DNA of 64,000 nt from assembly GCF_004122035.1 (NCBI RefSeq), contig NZ_SAXA01000011.1, forward strand, positions 62,001 to 126,000, read 5' to 3'. Source of the stretch: Ancylomarina salipaludis (GTDB lineage: Bacteria; Bacteroidota; Bacteroidia; Bacteroidales; Marinifilaceae). Of the stretch, positions 16,927 through 25,993 are shown one piece after another. Positions within the stretch are counted from its first letter, which is position 1; every line of letters starts with the position of its first letter. The translations under genes were made by a program, and so were the position numbers. The notes under the pieces are model-generated. The model had not been told where the DNA came from. It made no database searches and was given only the letters and a program-made list of their open reading frames with translations.

Positions 16927-18882
16927 ATGAAGTTGAAATTTTTATTCGTGCTGTTAGGTAGCTTTATAAGCTTATATAGTTGGGGGCAAACTGTCGGAGT
17001 TGATACTATCCATTTAAAAGAGGTGGTGAGTTATGGCAAGCTGAAAAAATACCAATCCGGGGCAAAAATAGAAACGATTTCTGCTCTTCAGTTCGACGCT
17101 AATCGCGATGGAAGTTTAGAGCAGTTATTATTACGAACCCTTCCTATTGTTCTAAAATCACGAGCAGGAGCTTCATCTAACATACGCTTACGTGGTACTT
17201 CTCCTAATCATACAAGTGTGAACTTTGGAGGTATCAACCTTAACTCTCTAACACTTGGGGAGTCAAATATGAGTAATATCCCTATGTACTTGTTCGATGA
17301 AGTGGGGGTTCAATTTGGTAGTGCCAGTACAGTAAATGGTTCGGGAAGTATTGGCGGGGCCATTCACCTTGGTTTAAAAAACAATTGGACTAAAGGTGTA
17401 AAAGCAGAGGCTAGAGTTGCTCACGGCTCTTTTGGAGAAGAATTATATGGCACAAAAATACACATAGGTAACGGTAAATTTGAATCGGTGACTCGTCTCT
17501 ATTATTATAAAAAAGACAATGATTTTAAATTCACGAACACAGCTGTGTATGATTTTGAAAAAGGCATCTATCAGAAGGAAGACAGACAGAGAAATGCAAA
17601 CATTGAAAACAAGGGCTTAATTCAAGAAATAAATTATAAGTTTTCGGAGAAAGAGACATTTATATTTAACCTGTGGTTGGAGAAAGATTGGCACCTGATT
17701 CAGCAAAATATGCAAGAGAATTATTATAAACCTGATTTAAGAGAGCCTTACGAAGATAAAAATATTAGGTTGTGGACATCGTATAAAAACGCTAAAAAAG
17801 CCATTAAGTATGAGATCAGTGGGGGCTATGTGTATGATAATGGTATTCACAATAAAAATACAGATGGTACCATTCAGACGCAACGTATTATTGGAGAGGC
17901 ATGTGTTGAGCATGAGCTAAATAAAAATATAAGTTATAAAATCGGTGCAAAAGCCAGCAGAATATACCCTACTGTTTATACTTATTCTGGCGATCTGGAA
18001 TATGAAGACAGAGTTGATTTTTATGCCTCATATTTTCACAAGCTAAATCGTAAACTAACGGCTACAATTAATTTACGCCAAGGTTTGGTGACAGATTTTA
18101 CTGTTCCTTTTACACCAACTTTTGGTTTTAAATATCTCGTATTCTCTAAAGAAACTCATGCTCTAAACATAAATGGAAATATTGCTAAAAGTTATCGTGT
18201 ACCCACTTTTAATGATCGTTTTTGGGGTGACCAGGGGAATCCAAATTTAAATCCTGAAAAAGGCATGAATTATGAGTTGGGCTTTAAATGGAATTATTCA
18301 ACTACTGACATTTTCGGACACATACAACTGAATACTTTCTACTTAAATGTAGATGAGTGGATTCTATGGCGAAAAGGATCTTTCATCAATAATGAAGGTG
18401 AGAAAAAAGATGATTGGCATGCCAAAAATGTACAAGAAGTAGAAAGCAAAGGTTTTGAATTTATGACACAATGGAATTACTCCCTTTGGGGGGTGAAAAC
18501 TGTGTCAGGTGTCAACTATTCCTACACCTCAACAGAACCAAAAAAATCAATAGATCCAACCATTCCAGTTGATCGACAATTGGAATATGTTCCATTACAT
18601 ATGGCTAATTTTTATACTATTACATCTTTTAAGAATACCGATATTTCAATAGACTGTAAGTATACGGACAAGCAATATACTAATGGAGAAAATGATAAAA
18701 TTCTATCATCTTATTTTCTTCTCAACTTTTCAGTAGGTCACCAGTTTAAATTAAATAACAATAATAAAATTAAAATAAAAGGCATACTTAATAATATTTT
18801 TAACACTGATTATCAGTCTTCATTTGGATATGCTATGCCTGGAATTAATTACCGATTAAGTCTAACTTATAATATCAATTAA
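16927..18882 (+). CDS. TonB-dependent receptor under B12 control
   Basis: ATG 16927 starts a clear signal peptide (MKLKFLFVLLGSFISLYSWGQ). An in-frame ATG at 16855 would add 24 residues and spoil it. A plug domain (LEQLLLRTLPIVLKSRAGAS; NIRLRGTSPNHTSVNFGG; VNGSGSIGGAIHLGL) is followed by a barrel of about 500 residues ending YRLSLTYNIN. It differs strongly from the first receptor and is a second predicted corrinoid importer, or one for a related ligand such as a cobamide variant or cobinamide. The beta-propeller lipoprotein gene starts 12 bases after its stop, so the two form an operon under the riboswitch. Confidence 0.88.
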   Translation: MKLKFLFVLLGSFISLYSWGQTVGVDTIHLKEVVSYGKLKKYQSGAKIETISALQFDANRDGSLEQLLLRTLPIVLKSRAGASSNIRLRGTSPNHTSVNFGGINLNSLTLGESNMSNIPMYLFDEVGVQFGSASTVNGSGSIGGAIHLGLKNNWTKGVKAEARVAHGSFGEELYGTKIHIGNGKFESVTRLYYYKKDNDFKFTNTAVYDFEKGIYQKEDRQRNANIENKGLIQEINYKFSEKETFIFNLWLEKDWHLIQQNMQENYYKPDLREPYEDKNIRLWTSYKNAKKAIKYEISGGYVYDNGIHNKNTDGTIQTQRIIGEACVEHELNKNISYKIGAKASRIYPTVYTYSGDLEYEDRVDFYASYFHKLNRKLTATINLRQGLVTDFTVPFTPTFGFKYLVFSKETHALNINGNIAKSYRVPTFNDRFWGDQGNPNLNPEKGMNYELGFKWNYSTTDIFGHIQLNTFYLNVDEWILWRKGSFINNEGEKKDDWHAKNVQEVESKGFEFMTQWNYSLWGVKTVSGVNYSYTSTEPKKSIDPTIPVDRQLEYVPLHMANFYTITSFKNTDISIDCKYTDKQYTNGENDKILSSYFLLNFSVGHQFKLNNNNKIKIKGILNNIFNTDYQSSFGYAMPGINYRLSLTYNIN

Positions 18883-18894
18883 AATAAAAGGGAA

Positions 18895-20280
18895 ATGAAA
18901 ATTAAATTCTTATCAATGTTAGCCCTTGCGGCTACTTTATTGATCTCATGTAATAATGATGATACTAATGAGATACCTGTTTTAGATACTAATCAGGGTA
19001 TCATGCTAAAAAATGGTGAAACTAAACTGATTACTGAGGAAGAATTGAAAATTACTGACTCTGAATCAAACCCTGCTGAGATTATCTTTACTATTACAAA
19101 AGCACCTATACATGGTAAATTGGTAAAAATAACTGATACTGAAACTTCAATTACAATTTTTTCGCAAAAGGATATTGATGATAAGCAAATTCAATACATT
19201 CATGATTCCAGTTTTGAAACTTCAGATAGTTTTACTTTTACAGTAACTGATGGTGAAAATATAATTTCTGAATCAGAATTTTCTATTTCAATTTATTCAA
19301 GCTTAAGTTATGTAATAAACTATGGTAGTTATTCTGGAGATAAATCAACTATTTCTGTGTATGAGGAAAATTCAGAATTATTAACGAACAGACATTACGA
19401 AACTGTAAATACTGTTCCTATGGTTTCCAATGTGCAATATGCCTACAACTATGACGGAAAAATTTTCATGATGGGAAATAATTTGGATCAGATTTTTTGG
19501 GTAGATGAAGTAACATTTAAACAAACTCAAAATGGTATTACTGATGGTATTATTAAACCTCGCTTTTGTGTGGCAGATGGGAATTATCTATATGTTTCTT
19601 GTTGGGGAGGTAACATCTGGGAAGATATTACACTGTCTTATATTGCAAAAGTAAATCTTGATACAAAAAAAGTAGAAAAGAAAATTGCACTTGAAGGTGG
19701 ACCTGAAGGTTTGGCTATTGTGAATGGCAAATTATATGCAGCTCTTAACTATAAAAAGAGCATTGCTGTGATGGATCTGGATACTGAAGCTATTAGCTAT
19801 ATTGAAACTCAGGCTGTATCAAGTTATTTTATTAAAGATAAAAAGGATAATCTTTATGTTTCCCAAATTGATAGTTATAGCAATCCTTCAACTGAAGAAG
19901 GTTTAGCTTATATTAATACGACTACTAATGCGTACGAATTATATAAATTAGAAGGTATCAGCTCTAGCTATGTGAATATCATGTCGGCAAATGATGATTT
20001 CTCAAAGTTATATGTAATGACTTCGGCTTATGATGCTAGCTGGAATCTTTCAGGTGCTATTGCAGTATTCGATACAGCAACTAAAAGCTTCGAGGCAACA
20101 AATTTAGTAGAAGGCATTTCAGGCTTAAACGGTGTTGGTTTCAGTGATGATAAAGTATTTTGTTTTGTTTCTCCAAGTACAACTGCTAATGGAAAACTTG
20201 TGACTTATAGTACAAATGGTACTTTGATTAAGGAGTATGAAACGGGTATTTCTCCACTAATGCTTTTGGAGGTTAAATAA
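18895..20280 (+). CDS. BtuG-like beta-propeller surface lipoprotein
   Basis: The lipoprotein signal ends at Cys19 (LAATLLISC), followed by Asn-Asn-Asp-Asp. Residues about 30-135 form a cadherin-like or CSPG-type beta domain (ITKAPIHGKL; DSFTFTVTDGEN). The rest has repeated blades of the YVTN/DUF5074 type, such as YNYDGKIFMMGN, VADGNYLYVSCWG, GLAIVNGKLYAALNYK and KVFCFVSPS. In Bacteroides, BtuG is a surface beta-propeller lipoprotein that captures B12 and docks on BtuB. Here the gene directly follows a B12-riboswitch-controlled receptor, so a BtuG role is the best inference. The N-terminal extra domain is a difference from the basic propeller. Confidence 0.75.
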   Translation: MKIKFLSMLALAATLLISCNNDDTNEIPVLDTNQGIMLKNGETKLITEEELKITDSESNPAEIIFTITKAPIHGKLVKITDTETSITIFSQKDIDDKQIQYIHDSSFETSDSFTFTVTDGENIISESEFSISIYSSLSYVINYGSYSGDKSTISVYEENSELLTNRHYETVNTVPMVSNVQYAYNYDGKIFMMGNNLDQIFWVDEVTFKQTQNGITDGIIKPRFCVADGNYLYVSCWGGNIWEDITLSYIAKVNLDTKKVEKKIALEGGPEGLAIVNGKLYAALNYKKSIAVMDLDTEAISYIETQAVSSYFIKDKKDNLYVSQIDSYSNPSTEEGLAYINTTTNAYELYKLEGISSSYVNIMSANDDFSKLYVMTSAYDASWNLSGAIAVFDTATKSFEATNLVEGISGLNGVGFSDDKVFCFVSPSTTANGKLVTYSTNGTLIKEYETGISPLMLLEVK

Positions 20281-20312
20281 TTAGTGTCAATAGACATTTA
20301 AATAGTTTTAGA

Positions 20313-20342
20313 AAAGGGCAAGCGTATGTTTGCCCTTTTTTT
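20313..20342 (+). terminator. Terminator of the B12 operon
   Basis: A 9-bp stem (aaagggcaa, 20313-20321, with ttgcccttt, 20330-20338) leads into a T-run. Confidence 0.9.
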
Positions 20343-20454
20343 ATAATCATTAATGACTTTTGTTATGTGTTTATTAGCGTCCTTTTCATAATTTCGAAAG
20401 GTTTAGATCATGACAACCAATAGATCTGATAAACTCAAACTCAATCATAAACCT

Positions 20455-22092
20455 ATGAACAAAACATTTTTATTTTTCTTAATTGTACTTTTTCAAGCGA
20501 CGACTGTTATGAAGGTTTTTGCCTGTACAAATTTTATAGTCACCAAAGGGGCATCAAAAGATGGTTCTGTTATGGTGGTTTATACCTGCGATGGCGAATT
20601 TCATCCTAGCTTACGAGTTGTTCCGGCAGCTGACTACAAGCCAGGTGAGATGCTTCAAATTAAAGATTGGAGTGGCAATGTACTCGGAGAAATCAAACAG
20701 GCTTTGCATACCTATGCCATTGTTGGTCCGCACATGAATGAACATCAGGTCTCTATAGGAGAAACCACCTTTGGAGGAAGAGCGGAGTTGGTTAATTCTT
20801 CAAATCTCCTGCATTACTGGACCTTGATGCAACTGACCCTTAAACGATCAAAAACAGCTCTGGAAGCGGTGAAAACTCTGACTGCACTTGCTGAGGAATA
20901 TGGCTATAAGAGTGAAGGGGAATCCTTTTCGATTGCCGATCCGAACGAGGCTTGGATTCTTGAGATGATTGGTACTGGTAAAAAAGGGAAAGGTGCCATA
21001 TGGGTGGCCCGACGAATCCCTGATGGCTATGTTTCAGCACATGCTAATAAATCAAGGATTGGAGAGTTTCCCTTAGATGACCCCGAAAATTGCCTTTACT
21101 CAAAGAATGTGATAGACTTTGCTATCAAAAAAGGCTATTACAATCCGGAATCCGGTGAGCCATTTCGATTTAATGAGGCGTATGATCCTTCTAATCCTTC
21201 AAATTTGAGATATTGCGAATCACGTGTGTGGAGTCTGTTCAACAGATGTGCACCTTCCCTGAAACTCTCAACAGATTACCATCGTGGTGTTGAAGGGGCC
21301 GATCGTTATCCTTTGTGGATAAAACCAGACTCAAAACTGAATGTTGAGGCTGTTTCCTATCTGATCAGAGATCATTATGAGGGAACGGATTTTGACATGA
21401 CTAAAGGTATAGAAGCGGGCCCATTTGGGAGTCCTAATCGTTGCCGACCGCTAGTGTTGGATGTCGATGGAAAAACGGCAGTTTGGGAGCGTCCTATCTC
21501 GACCCGGAATACAGCTTTTTCCTTTATTGCTCAGTCCCGATCGTGGCTGCCTAATGAAATTGGCGGGGTTCTTTGGTATGGTTATGATGATACTTATTAT
21601 ACCTGTTACACGCCTGTCTATTGTTGCACTAAAGAAATTCCAAAGGTATGGGGCCAAGGTAGCCTACAGAAATTTTCGTGGGATTCAGCTTGGTGGATCT
21701 TTAATTTTGTTTCCAATTTTTCGGATTTGAGGTATTCTGATATGATTCAGGATATTCAAAAAGTACAACGAGAATTGGAGCAGAAATTCGTTGCATATAT
21801 TCCTGCAATGGATAAGGCCGCTGGAGAATTGTACAAGATTAATCCAAAACTTGCTACTGATTTTCTTTCCGATTTTTCTAATGATCAATTGGATATGGTT
21901 GCAGAAAGGTGGACGGAATTAGCCGAACATTTAATAACCAAGTATAACGATGGCTATATAAAAGATGAAAATGGAAATGCTCAAACCGTTGGTTATCCAC
22001 AAGAATGGCTTAAAAAAGTGATGAAGGATAAACCAGGTCATATTCTACCTGTTTGGGAAAAAGAAAAAGCTCTTGAACCCAGTAACTATTAA
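20455..22092 (+). CDS. pepD: Secreted C69-family dipeptidase
   Basis: ATG 20455 gives a signal peptide (MNKTFLFFLIVLFQATTVMKVFA) that ends directly before Cys24. In peptidase family C69 the N-terminal Cys freed by cleavage is the Ntn-hydrolase nucleophile, so signal removal would also activate the enzyme. The motif CTNFIVTKGASKDGSV matches the family start, and GRAELVNSSNLLHYW and ESFSIADPNEAWILEMIG follow. Starting at ATG 20410 would add a hydrophilic prefix, so I reject it. It probably hydrolyses dipeptides in the periplasm. It has 545 residues and is a single gene with its own terminator. Confidence 0.9.
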   Translation: MNKTFLFFLIVLFQATTVMKVFACTNFIVTKGASKDGSVMVVYTCDGEFHPSLRVVPAADYKPGEMLQIKDWSGNVLGEIKQALHTYAIVGPHMNEHQVSIGETTFGGRAELVNSSNLLHYWTLMQLTLKRSKTALEAVKTLTALAEEYGYKSEGESFSIADPNEAWILEMIGTGKKGKGAIWVARRIPDGYVSAHANKSRIGEFPLDDPENCLYSKNVIDFAIKKGYYNPESGEPFRFNEAYDPSNPSNLRYCESRVWSLFNRCAPSLKLSTDYHRGVEGADRYPLWIKPDSKLNVEAVSYLIRDHYEGTDFDMTKGIEAGPFGSPNRCRPLVLDVDGKTAVWERPISTRNTAFSFIAQSRSWLPNEIGGVLWYGYDDTYYTCYTPVYCCTKEIPKVWGQGSLQKFSWDSAWWIFNFVSNFSDLRYSDMIQDIQKVQRELEQKFVAYIPAMDKAAGELYKINPKLATDFLSDFSNDQLDMVAERWTELAEHLITKYNDGYIKDENGNAQTVGYPQEWLKKVMKDKPGHILPVWEKEKALEPSNY

Positions 22093-22122
22093 TAGTAATT
22101 GGTTTAGTGATAAAATTTATAA

Positions 22123-22156
22123 AAAAAGGGACTTTCAAATGAAAGTCCCTTTTTTA
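22123..22156 (+). terminator. Terminator after the C69 dipeptidase
   Basis: A 14-bp stem (22123-22136 with 22141-22154; core gggactttc / gaaagtccc) closes a 4-base loop, with T at the end. Confidence 0.9.
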
Positions 22157-22450
22157 TTTGTTGAGTAAGATAAAATACCAAGATGTAGGGATTTTTATTA
22201 TTCAGATGATAATGGGTGAGGATTTATTCTTGTATTCTAATTTTTATATCTAGATTTAATCTAAATAAAGAATCGATTAAAAATGTACAATAAGGGTAGA
22301 GAAAGTCTTTTTTAGAAAATTGTTTTGTGAAAAGTTCATAGGAGTAATTTTAATTGTGGCTATTATAAACTATATTTATTGGACAATGCTTTATAAATGA
22401 AGCGATTCTACTGTGAAAATATCAATTGGAATTAACTATAAACAAAGCCT
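22157..22450. other. Intergenic region before the transhydrogenase operon
   Basis: This is AT-rich sequence without a visible gene. It must hold the pnt promoter, but I find no full TAnnTTTG match. Confidence 0.4.
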
Positions 22451-23578
22451 ATGATTTTAGGATTATTGAAAGAGCAAGGCGAAGAACAACGCGTGGCTCT
22501 CTTACCGGAAATTGTCTCCAAGCTGGTTCAAGCAAAAGTTGAGGTTTACGTAGAGAAAGATGCGGGTGCATCTGCATTTCAAACCAATGAAGCCTATGAG
22601 AATGTTGGGGCAAGTATTTTAGATCGAACAGAACTTTTAAAAAAGGCAGAGGTTTTTGTTCAGATTGGTGAACCGAGCCTCGAACTTATCAGACAATTGA
22701 ACGACAAACAGGTTTGGATTAGTCAGTATAACCCCCTTTGGAATACCGACTTGGTAAAAGCATTCCTTGCGAATGGCGTAACCAGTTTCAGTATGGATTC
22801 GATACCTAGAACAACCCGGGCTCAGTCAATGGATGTGCTTTCGTCAATGGCCACGGTTGCCGGTTATAAGGCTGTGCTTGAGGCTGCCAATGAGTTACCC
22901 AATTTTTTTCCCATGTTTATGACAGCAGCAGGAACCATTCGTCCGGCTACCGTTCTGATTCTTGGAGCCGGAGTTGCTGGTTTGCAGGCCATCGCTATTG
23001 CACGCAAGTTAGGCGCTCAGGTCGAAGCTTTTGATGTTCGGGCAGCTGTTAAAGAAGAGGTGAACAGTCTTGGGGCTAGATTCGTTGAGGTTGAAGGGGC
23101 AATTGACGATTCAGCAGCGGGAGGTTATGCTGTTGAACAAACGGATGAATTCAAAAAGAAACAGCAAGAAGCCATTAACGATCATGCAGCCAAAGCTGAT
23201 GTGGTGATATGCACGGCTCAGATTCCCGGAAGAAAGGCGCCGCTTTTAATTCCTACCGAAGCTGTTGAACGCATGCGACCAGGTGCAGTGATTATCGATT
23301 TGGCTGCTTCAACAGGAGGAAATTGCGAATTGACTCGAAACAATGAGACCCTTATTCACAATGAAGTTAAAATTATCGGACAGTCCGGATACCCATCCTT
23401 AATGCCTATTGATGCCAGTAAGATGTTTGGAAAGAATGTGTTTAATTTCTTGCAGCTATTAATTAGCGAAGAGGGTGATTTAAACTTAAATTTTGAGGAT
23501 GACATCGTTAAAGGAACCTGCATTACGCATCAGTCCGAAATTTTAAACGAGCGTGTCAAATCAGTTGTTGAATCATAA
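22451..23578 (+). CDS. pntA: NAD(P) transhydrogenase alpha subunit, part 1 (NAD-binding)
   Basis: This cytoplasmic NAD(H)-binding domain I belongs to the proton-pumping transhydrogenase. It exchanges hydride between NADH and NADP using the proton gradient. It begins MILGLLKEQGEEQRVALLP, the usual PntA/alanine-dehydrogenase-like start. The Rossmann loop VLILGAGVAGLQAIAIARKL lies near residues 172-191, and RAQSMDVLSSMA and GRKAPLLIP are conserved. Its 375 residues mean the membrane part is a separate gene, as is usual in Bacteroidota. It is first in the pnt operon, 10 bases before the next gene. Confidence 0.95.
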   Translation: MILGLLKEQGEEQRVALLPEIVSKLVQAKVEVYVEKDAGASAFQTNEAYENVGASILDRTELLKKAEVFVQIGEPSLELIRQLNDKQVWISQYNPLWNTDLVKAFLANGVTSFSMDSIPRTTRAQSMDVLSSMATVAGYKAVLEAANELPNFFPMFMTAAGTIRPATVLILGAGVAGLQAIAIARKLGAQVEAFDVRAAVKEEVNSLGARFVEVEGAIDDSAAGGYAVEQTDEFKKKQQEAINDHAAKADVVICTAQIPGRKAPLLIPTEAVERMRPGAVIIDLAASTGGNCELTRNNETLIHNEVKIIGQSGYPSLMPIDASKMFGKNVFNFLQLLISEEGDLNLNFEDDIVKGTCITHQSEILNERVKSVVES

Positions 23579-23588
23579 ATCAGACTAA

Positions 23589-23903
23589 ATGGAACAAATA
23601 TTAGCATACTTTTTCACATATAAGGAGGCAATTTTTATCATTGCTCTATCCATTTTTGTGGGGATTGAGGTTATTTCTCATGTCCCATCAGTTCTTCACA
23701 CACCTCTCATGTCGGGGGCCAATGCCATTAGTGGTGTCATCATTATTGGTGGTATTATTTTGGTTGGTCATGCTGATACATCAACTCTCTCTCTGGAACT
23801 TATACTCGGTTTTTTCGCTGTTATTTTCGCGACACTGAATGTTGTAGGTGGATTTGTTGTAACAGACCGCATGTTGGAAATGTTTAAAAAGAAGAAAAAA
23901 TAG
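23589..23903 (+). CDS. NAD(P) transhydrogenase alpha subunit, part 2 (membrane)
   Basis: This short integral membrane subunit (104 residues, three to four helices) corresponds to the C-terminal membrane part of PntA. It has the conserved start of the second helical block, GIEVISHVPSVLHTPLMSGANAISG, in which the Pro-Ser-x-Leu-His-Thr-Pro-Leu-Met-Ser-Gly-x-Asn segment is diagnostic. It pairs with the PntB membrane domain to form the proton channel. It sits between the other two pnt genes with spacers of 10 and 6 bases. Confidence 0.95.
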   Translation: MEQILAYFFTYKEAIFIIALSIFVGIEVISHVPSVLHTPLMSGANAISGVIIIGGIILVGHADTSTLSLELILGFFAVIFATLNVVGGFVVTDRMLEMFKKKKK

Positions 23904-23909
23904 GATGAT

Positions 23910-25352
23910 ATGGAACAAGTTATAGGAAATTTAAACGGGATTGATTTCACTTTGGGGGAATCGATACTCGAACTGAGTTATTTAATTTCAGCTTTGCTTT
24001 TTGTTTTTGGATTGAAATTGCTGTCTCATCCTGAAACGGCCAGACGGGGTAATTTTTATGCGGGATCAGGTATGGTTTTGGCTATGTTTACCACTTTGCT
24101 TTTGCATAGGGATGCCAGTGGAAACGGGATTGCATTGACCAATGTCTGGATTATTTTATCGGCATTGACCATCGGTTCAGTTATTGGCTGGGTGGTAGCA
24201 CGACGGGTTAAAATGACCGCTATGCCGCAATTGGTGTCCTTTTTTAATGCTACGGGTGGTGCGGCTTCGGCTTTGGTTGCTTTGCTCGAATTCCCCAATG
24301 CAGATATGGGTAATTATGAATCTGTTTTGGTTACGATTCTGGGTTTAATTATTGGTAGTATCGCTTTTAGTGGTTCGATGATTGCCTATGGAAAGCTTGA
24401 CGGCAAGGTGAAGGATATTACTTCCGGAATGATGACCTATGTCAACTTATTTCTGTTGGTGACTGTTGTCGCTCTTTCAGTTTATATCATGATTTCAGGT
24501 CAAACACCCGAGCAACTTAATTGGGCCATCTATTTATTATTGGGTATTTCTTTATTCTACGGCGTGATGTTTGTGATGCCGATTGGCGGAGCAGATATGC
24601 CAGTGGTGATATCTCTATTGAATAGTTTTACGGGAATTGCGGCTGCTATGGCTGGTTTCATCTACAGTAATCAGGCAATGATTTTGGGTGGTATTCTTGT
24701 TGGTGCTGCGGGTACAATTCTGACTTTATTGATGTGTAAGGCTATGAACCGTTCCCTGATGAATGTGATTATTGGAGCTTTTGGAGCTAATGGCGCTGCA
24801 GCTGCTAATACCGAAGGGGGGGTGATGAAGGAAATCAGTTTGAGTGATGCGTCTATTTTACTTTCCTATTCAAAATCAGTGGTAATTGTTCCTGGTTATG
24901 GCTTGGCGGTTGCACAGGCTCAGCATGTTTGTCATGAATTGGAAGAGCTTTTGAGTGGAAAAGGGGTTAATGTTCGTTTTGCTATTCATCCTGTGGCAGG
25001 GCGTATGCCGGGACATATGAATGTGCTTTTAGCCGAGGCTGACGTGCCTTATAATCAGTTGGTCGAAATGGATAACATCAATCCGGATATGCCCAATACC
25101 GATGTGGTGATGGTTATTGGAGCTAATGATGTGGTTAACCCGGCTGCCATTAACGATCCTGCTAGTCCAATTGCAGGTATGCCTATTATCAATGCATATC
25201 AGGCCAAAAATATCATCGTGATGAAACGGGGGCGAGGTAAAGGTTATGCTGGTATCGAGAATGAATTGTTCTTTGGTGAGAAAACCCGTTTACTTTTTGG
25301 CAATGCTAAGGATAGTTTGCAGAATTTGGTGAATGAAATTAAGAGTTTGTAG
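23910..25352 (+). CDS. pntB: NAD(P) transhydrogenase beta subunit
   Basis: This subunit has about nine transmembrane helices (residues about 15-290) and a C-terminal NADP(H)-binding domain III. The latter is marked by VVIVPGYGLAVAQAQH, then FAIHPVAGRMPGHMNVLLAEA and VMVIGANDVVNPAA, all typical of PntB. Its 480 residues are normal. It completes the proton-translocating transhydrogenase with the two genes before it, giving NADPH supply at the cost of proton-motive force. A small DsrE-like gene follows after 37 bases and may be co-transcribed. Confidence 0.95.
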   Translation: MEQVIGNLNGIDFTLGESILELSYLISALLFVFGLKLLSHPETARRGNFYAGSGMVLAMFTTLLLHRDASGNGIALTNVWIILSALTIGSVIGWVVARRVKMTAMPQLVSFFNATGGAASALVALLEFPNADMGNYESVLVTILGLIIGSIAFSGSMIAYGKLDGKVKDITSGMMTYVNLFLLVTVVALSVYIMISGQTPEQLNWAIYLLLGISLFYGVMFVMPIGGADMPVVISLLNSFTGIAAAMAGFIYSNQAMILGGILVGAAGTILTLLMCKAMNRSLMNVIIGAFGANGAAAANTEGGVMKEISLSDASILLSYSKSVVIVPGYGLAVAQAQHVCHELEELLSGKGVNVRFAIHPVAGRMPGHMNVLLAEADVPYNQLVEMDNINPDMPNTDVVMVIGANDVVNPAAINDPASPIAGMPIINAYQAKNIIVMKRGRGKGYAGIENELFFGEKTRLLFGNAKDSLQNLVNEIKSL

Positions 25353-25389
25353 AATAGATTTAAAAATCATATCATTAAAATAAACCGAG

Positions 25390-25842
25390 ATGAAAAAGAA
25401 GTTATTTGTAAGTATTATACTGAGCTTGTTTTTGACTATGCCTGTACTTAAGGCATCTGAGCCAGATACTGAAAGTGATTTCCTAAAAGATAAGACAGAG
25501 ATGAATGAAGCAGATAAGTTGGTTGTAGTTTGGACAAGTGGCGATAAGGATGTGGCTATGAAAATGGTATTTATGTATACCTACAATGCCAGAAAACAGG
25601 GATGGTGGGATGATGTTACACTTCTGGTTTGGGGGCCATCATCGAAACTGCTTTCTGAGGATAAGGATTTACAAGATTATGTGAATAAGATGCGTGATGC
25701 TGGTGTACATGTAATGGCTTGTAAGGCTTGTGCCGATCAGTATGGCGTTGCCGATAAGTTGCAAGATTTAGGTATAACGGTAAAGTATGCTGGTCAGGAT
25801 CTTACGAAATTTATTAAAGAACGGAAGGTGGTGACTTTTTAA
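25390..25842 (+). CDS. Exported DsrE-like protein
   Basis: A signal peptide (MKKKLFVSIILSLFLTMPVLKA) precedes a DsrE/DsrF-type alpha/beta domain of about 125 residues. DKLVVVWTSGDKDVAMKMV and DDVTLLVWGPSSKLL match the first strands. VHVMACKACADQYGV holds the two cysteines, where DsrE-type sulfur carriers keep their active Cys. Most DsrE proteins are cytoplasmic, so export is notable. It lies 37 bases after pntB and before a strong terminator, so it is probably in the pnt transcript. The link to transhydrogenase is only by position. Confidence 0.8.
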   Translation: MKKKLFVSIILSLFLTMPVLKASEPDTESDFLKDKTEMNEADKLVVVWTSGDKDVAMKMVFMYTYNARKQGWWDDVTLLVWGPSSKLLSEDKDLQDYVNKMRDAGVHVMACKACADQYGVADKLQDLGITVKYAGQDLTKFIKERKVVTF

Positions 25843-25855
25843 TAAATAATTTAAC

Positions 25856-25888
25856 TCCCCGGGTCAATGATTCCGGGGATTTTTTTTT
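25856..25888 (+). terminator. Terminator of the pnt-DsrE transcript
   Basis: A GC-rich 7-bp stem (tccccgg, 25856-25862, with ccgggga, 25873-25879) is followed by a run of nine T. Confidence 0.92.
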
Positions 25889-25993
25889 GTTTGTAATAGG
25901 ATTATGTGTTCTGTATAAGCCTTTTATTGATTAATAAGTATTATTGTTGTAAATTAAGGCTTCAATAATTTACTAATCACTAATAGAGTCATT

